From an uncultured Verrucomicrobia subdivision 3 bacterium (lineage in GTDB: Bacteria > Verrucomicrobiota > Verrucomicrobiia > Limisphaerales > UBA11358): 53,331 nucleotides of DNA. The first letter of the stretch is position 1; each line of letters begins with the position of its first letter. Positions 52,015 to 53,331 of this stretch are shown piece by piece. The notes beneath the pieces are model-generated. The model did no database searches and had not been told where the DNA came from. It saw only the letters and a list, made by a program, of their open reading frames with translations. The stretch is from positions 1-53,331 of the forward strand of contig CAIQEI010000079.1 of the NCBI GenBank assembly GCA_903870815.1, given 5' to 3'. Made by a program: the position numbers and the translations under genes.

Positions 52015-52341
52015 TTAGAAGAAATGAAGAAAAACTACCGTCCAAATCGCCGCAAACGCAGAACTCATCGCCATCACAGCTGCGCCGTGTCCATGCTGGT
52101 TTTTGAATAGCAAATAGACGCCAACAAAAAACCCGACCGCTGGGAGCAAGACAGCCAGCAAATAGCCCATCGCAATTATCCCGTCAAACGAATCTGATTC
52201 AACATTCGGCTTGAATGAATAATCCGAGCCTTTGGCGTAAATGTGTGTTTCCTTGCCGCAAGAAGGACACCAAACGGTTTTCTCCATGCCTTCATCCTCA
52301 AACACGGCCTGACAATGTTCGCATTGTGCTTTGATTATCAT
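52015..52341 (-). CDS. Small zinc-ribbon membrane protein
   Basis: The 108-residue protein starts at the ATG at 52341, with GGAGG eight bases upstream (stronger evidence than the track start at 52386). An N-terminal zinc ribbon, CEHCQAVFEDEGMEKTVWCPSC (C-x2-C...C-x2-C), is followed by two or three hydrophobic segments (IIAMGYLLAVLLPAVGFFVGVYLLF and VMAMSSAFAAIWTVVFLHFF). It is 20 bases downstream of the next gene and likely co-transcribed. GC is visibly lower than in the rest of the window. Confidence 0.75.
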   Translation of the reverse strand: MIIKAQCEHCQAVFEDEGMEKTVWCPSCGKETHIYAKGSDYSFKPNVESDSFDGIIAMGYLLAVLLPAVGFFVGVYLLFKNQHGHGAAVMAMSSAFAAIWTVVFLHFF

Positions 52342-52361
52342 AGTATGCGCCTCCGGCAACT

Positions 52362-52721
52362 TCAGTTTGCACCGTTCCAAAAACAAACAATGTGTTTTGG
52401 ATGAAAATGAATTTCATCATCGGACTTCAGTATTGTCGTGAACTGGGGCGAACTGTCGAGCCTGCCGACCACAAATGCGCCACCAGACTCAATGACTCTC
52501 ACCCACATATGCTCTGCTGTAAATGTCTGCCCATTCTTCACAACGTGGTCTCTGTATCTGAATATCAGCTTTACAATGTCGCCAAGCTTCACGGCATCGC
52601 GAGTAGCGTCATCGGGAATCGGGTATCGTAGAAATTCATGCCTCCGGGCATCAGCTTGGTCAACAACCTCCAAATCATAGCCGTCCTTTTCAAGCGTGGG
52701 ATATGGATATGGCGTGGACAT
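52362..52721 (-). CDS. DUF2314-like small protein
   Basis: The 119-residue protein starts at the ATG at 52721 (the track's GTG at 52745 is an alternative). VKLGDIVKLIFRY, AEHMWVRVIESGGAFVVGRLDSSP and DDEIHFHPKHIVCFW resemble the DUF2314 family pattern (E-x-M-W-V-x-V...G-x-L-x-N/S-x-P). This is a by-eye match from memory. Such proteins often sit in variable regions and occasionally near toxins as suspected immunity-type partners; no toxin is adjacent here. Confidence 0.6.
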   Translation of the reverse strand: MSTPYPYPTLEKDGYDLEVVDQADARRHEFLRYPIPDDATRDAVKLGDIVKLIFRYRDHVVKNGQTFTAEHMWVRVIESGGAFVVGRLDSSPQFTTILKSDDEIHFHPKHIVCFWNGAN

Positions 52722-52867
52722 GTGCGACCTACCAATAATATTCACCCCTAGTCAACCATCCCGGGTTCAGGTCAGATTCTGCTGGTTGCATTAAGGCATC
52801 TTCATCCCGCCCCTCCCGGCTCGTCAATCCCAATTTCACCGGATGAAGATTTTATCACCATCCCCGG

Positions 52868-52941
52868 CCCACCCGGTACGCTGGAAGCGTCTGGTGCCCG
52901 ACGGGCACTGGTACGCCTTTGGGGCGACTGGATTAGCCGGG
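52868..52941. repeat. Modular hairpin repeat, copy C
   Basis: GGTACGCTGGAAGCGTCTGG, GTGCCCGACGGGCAC and GTACGCCTTTGGGGCGACTGG form consecutive hairpins, then ATTAGCCGGG. It lies in the 256-base gap before the last gene, which otherwise shows nothing gene-like. Confidence 0.65.
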
Positions 52942-52977
52942 AAGACCGGGCATGGACGGGGTGTGGGGTGAGGGCGG

Positions 52978-53331
52978 TCACTTCTTCTTGTAATAAATCT
53001 TTAATCCATCCAGCTTAGCAACAAAAGCCAATTTTTCCTTCACAAGTGTCTTTAACCTTCTGATTGCGGTCTGGTATCCCAATCCCAATCCTTCAACCAA
53101 ATCTTTGGCTGTCTTCTCTTCGGTGATAAATTTCAGAATATCGTCATTGGAAATCTTTGAACGAGGCCTGCGGGACTTCTTGGGTTTTGTTTCAACGGAG
53201 ATTCCGTGTTCCTTTATTGCCCCAATCACCGTTGCCAACTCTGCTTCCAATCGTTCCTTTTCTTTCAAAAGACCAGATTGAATATTTTTTTTGAGCTTTT
53301 CCAATTCGGCAAGCTGTTCAAGAATCGTCAT
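52978..53331 (-). CDS. Coiled-coil plus winged-helix-like small protein (start at window edge)
   Basis: There are 117 residues from an ATG that falls exactly on the last three bases, so an upstream start outside the window is possible. Residues 1-45 form a coiled coil (LEQLAELEKLKKNIQSGLLKEKERLEAELATVIGAI). A basic linker (KPKKSRRPRSK) and a helix-turn-helix-like region follow (NDDILKFITEEKTAKDLVEGLGLGYQTAIRRLKTLVKEKLAFVAKLDGLKIYYKKK) with a winged-helix look. A DNA-binding role is likely but unproven. Lysine-rich, lower GC than the core. Confidence 0.7.
   Translation of the reverse strand: MTILEQLAELEKLKKNIQSGLLKEKERLEAELATVIGAIKEHGISVETKPKKSRRPRSKISNDDILKFITEEKTAKDLVEGLGLGYQTAIRRLKTLVKEKLAFVAKLDGLKIYYKKK

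Overview
The window looks like a chromosomal segment of a GC-rich Gram-negative bacterium of the Verrucomicrobiota, probably a Pedosphaera/Limisphaera-type lineage. This is inferred from gene content: opgG-opgH osmoregulated glucan genes, BlaI plus M56 regulation, secreted proteins ending in a W-P-x-x-x-G-F-x-L-Q repeat-type domain, and many families of short intergenic repeats. No rRNA, tRNA or CRISPR array was seen. Most of the window is housekeeping chromosome; only the right end (about 50.8-53.3 kb) looks accessory.

Layout. 1-3.0 kb: L-rhamnose isomerase (cut by the window edge, absent from the ORF track) divergent from a eukaryote-type xylulokinase. 3.2-7.5 kb: an overlapping opgG - small membrane protein - opgH operon. 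7.5-13.0 kb, minus strand: class V aminotransferase, thioredoxin with an anchored Pro/Ala-rich partner, the fatty-acid genes accC-accB, aroQ, and an AsmA-like protein. 13.0-14.1 kb: a gene-free stretch full of inverted repeats. 14.1-18.5 kb: a BlaI repressor with two operators, upstream of an unusual M56 peptidase fused to secretin-like domains. 18.6-21.8 kb: two peroxiredoxins, pgsA and an MFS transporter. 22.1-24.4 kb: purE, beta-carbonic anhydrase, and a CPA2 antiporter. 24.5-27.2 kb: glnS, a TfoX-domain protein and small proteins. 27.3-31.1 kb: a SecD-head-like lipoprotein, an M23 peptidase and two secreted proteins. 31.2-44.4 kb: rlmN, a decayed glycosyltransferase, hisH, a Tat-exported oxidoreductase, photolyase, RNase HIII, mutY-cysteine desulfurase, pdxJ, VanZ and ComEC. 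44.4-50.8 kb: a receiver-PAS protein, an overlapping HAD-Nudix/folB pair, def, parB and a membrane-anchored protein. 50.8-53.3 kb: gene fragments and small, lower-GC unknown genes separated by modular hairpin repeats.

The observations most worth following are these. (1) A HAD phosphatase-Nudix fusion is translationally coupled to folB and could supply both dephosphorylation steps that precede FolB in folate synthesis. (2) A BlaI-controlled M56 metallopeptidase carries a secretin-like periplasmic half. (3) Palindromic and tandem repeats, of types seen here between genes, sit in frame inside conserved genes. mutY alone has four such segments, including four copies of a 7-bp unit that could slip and switch the repair gene off. 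(4) The right-end cluster of small genes is punctuated by hairpin modules.

All functional calls come from reading the translated sequence and from family knowledge; no database search was run.
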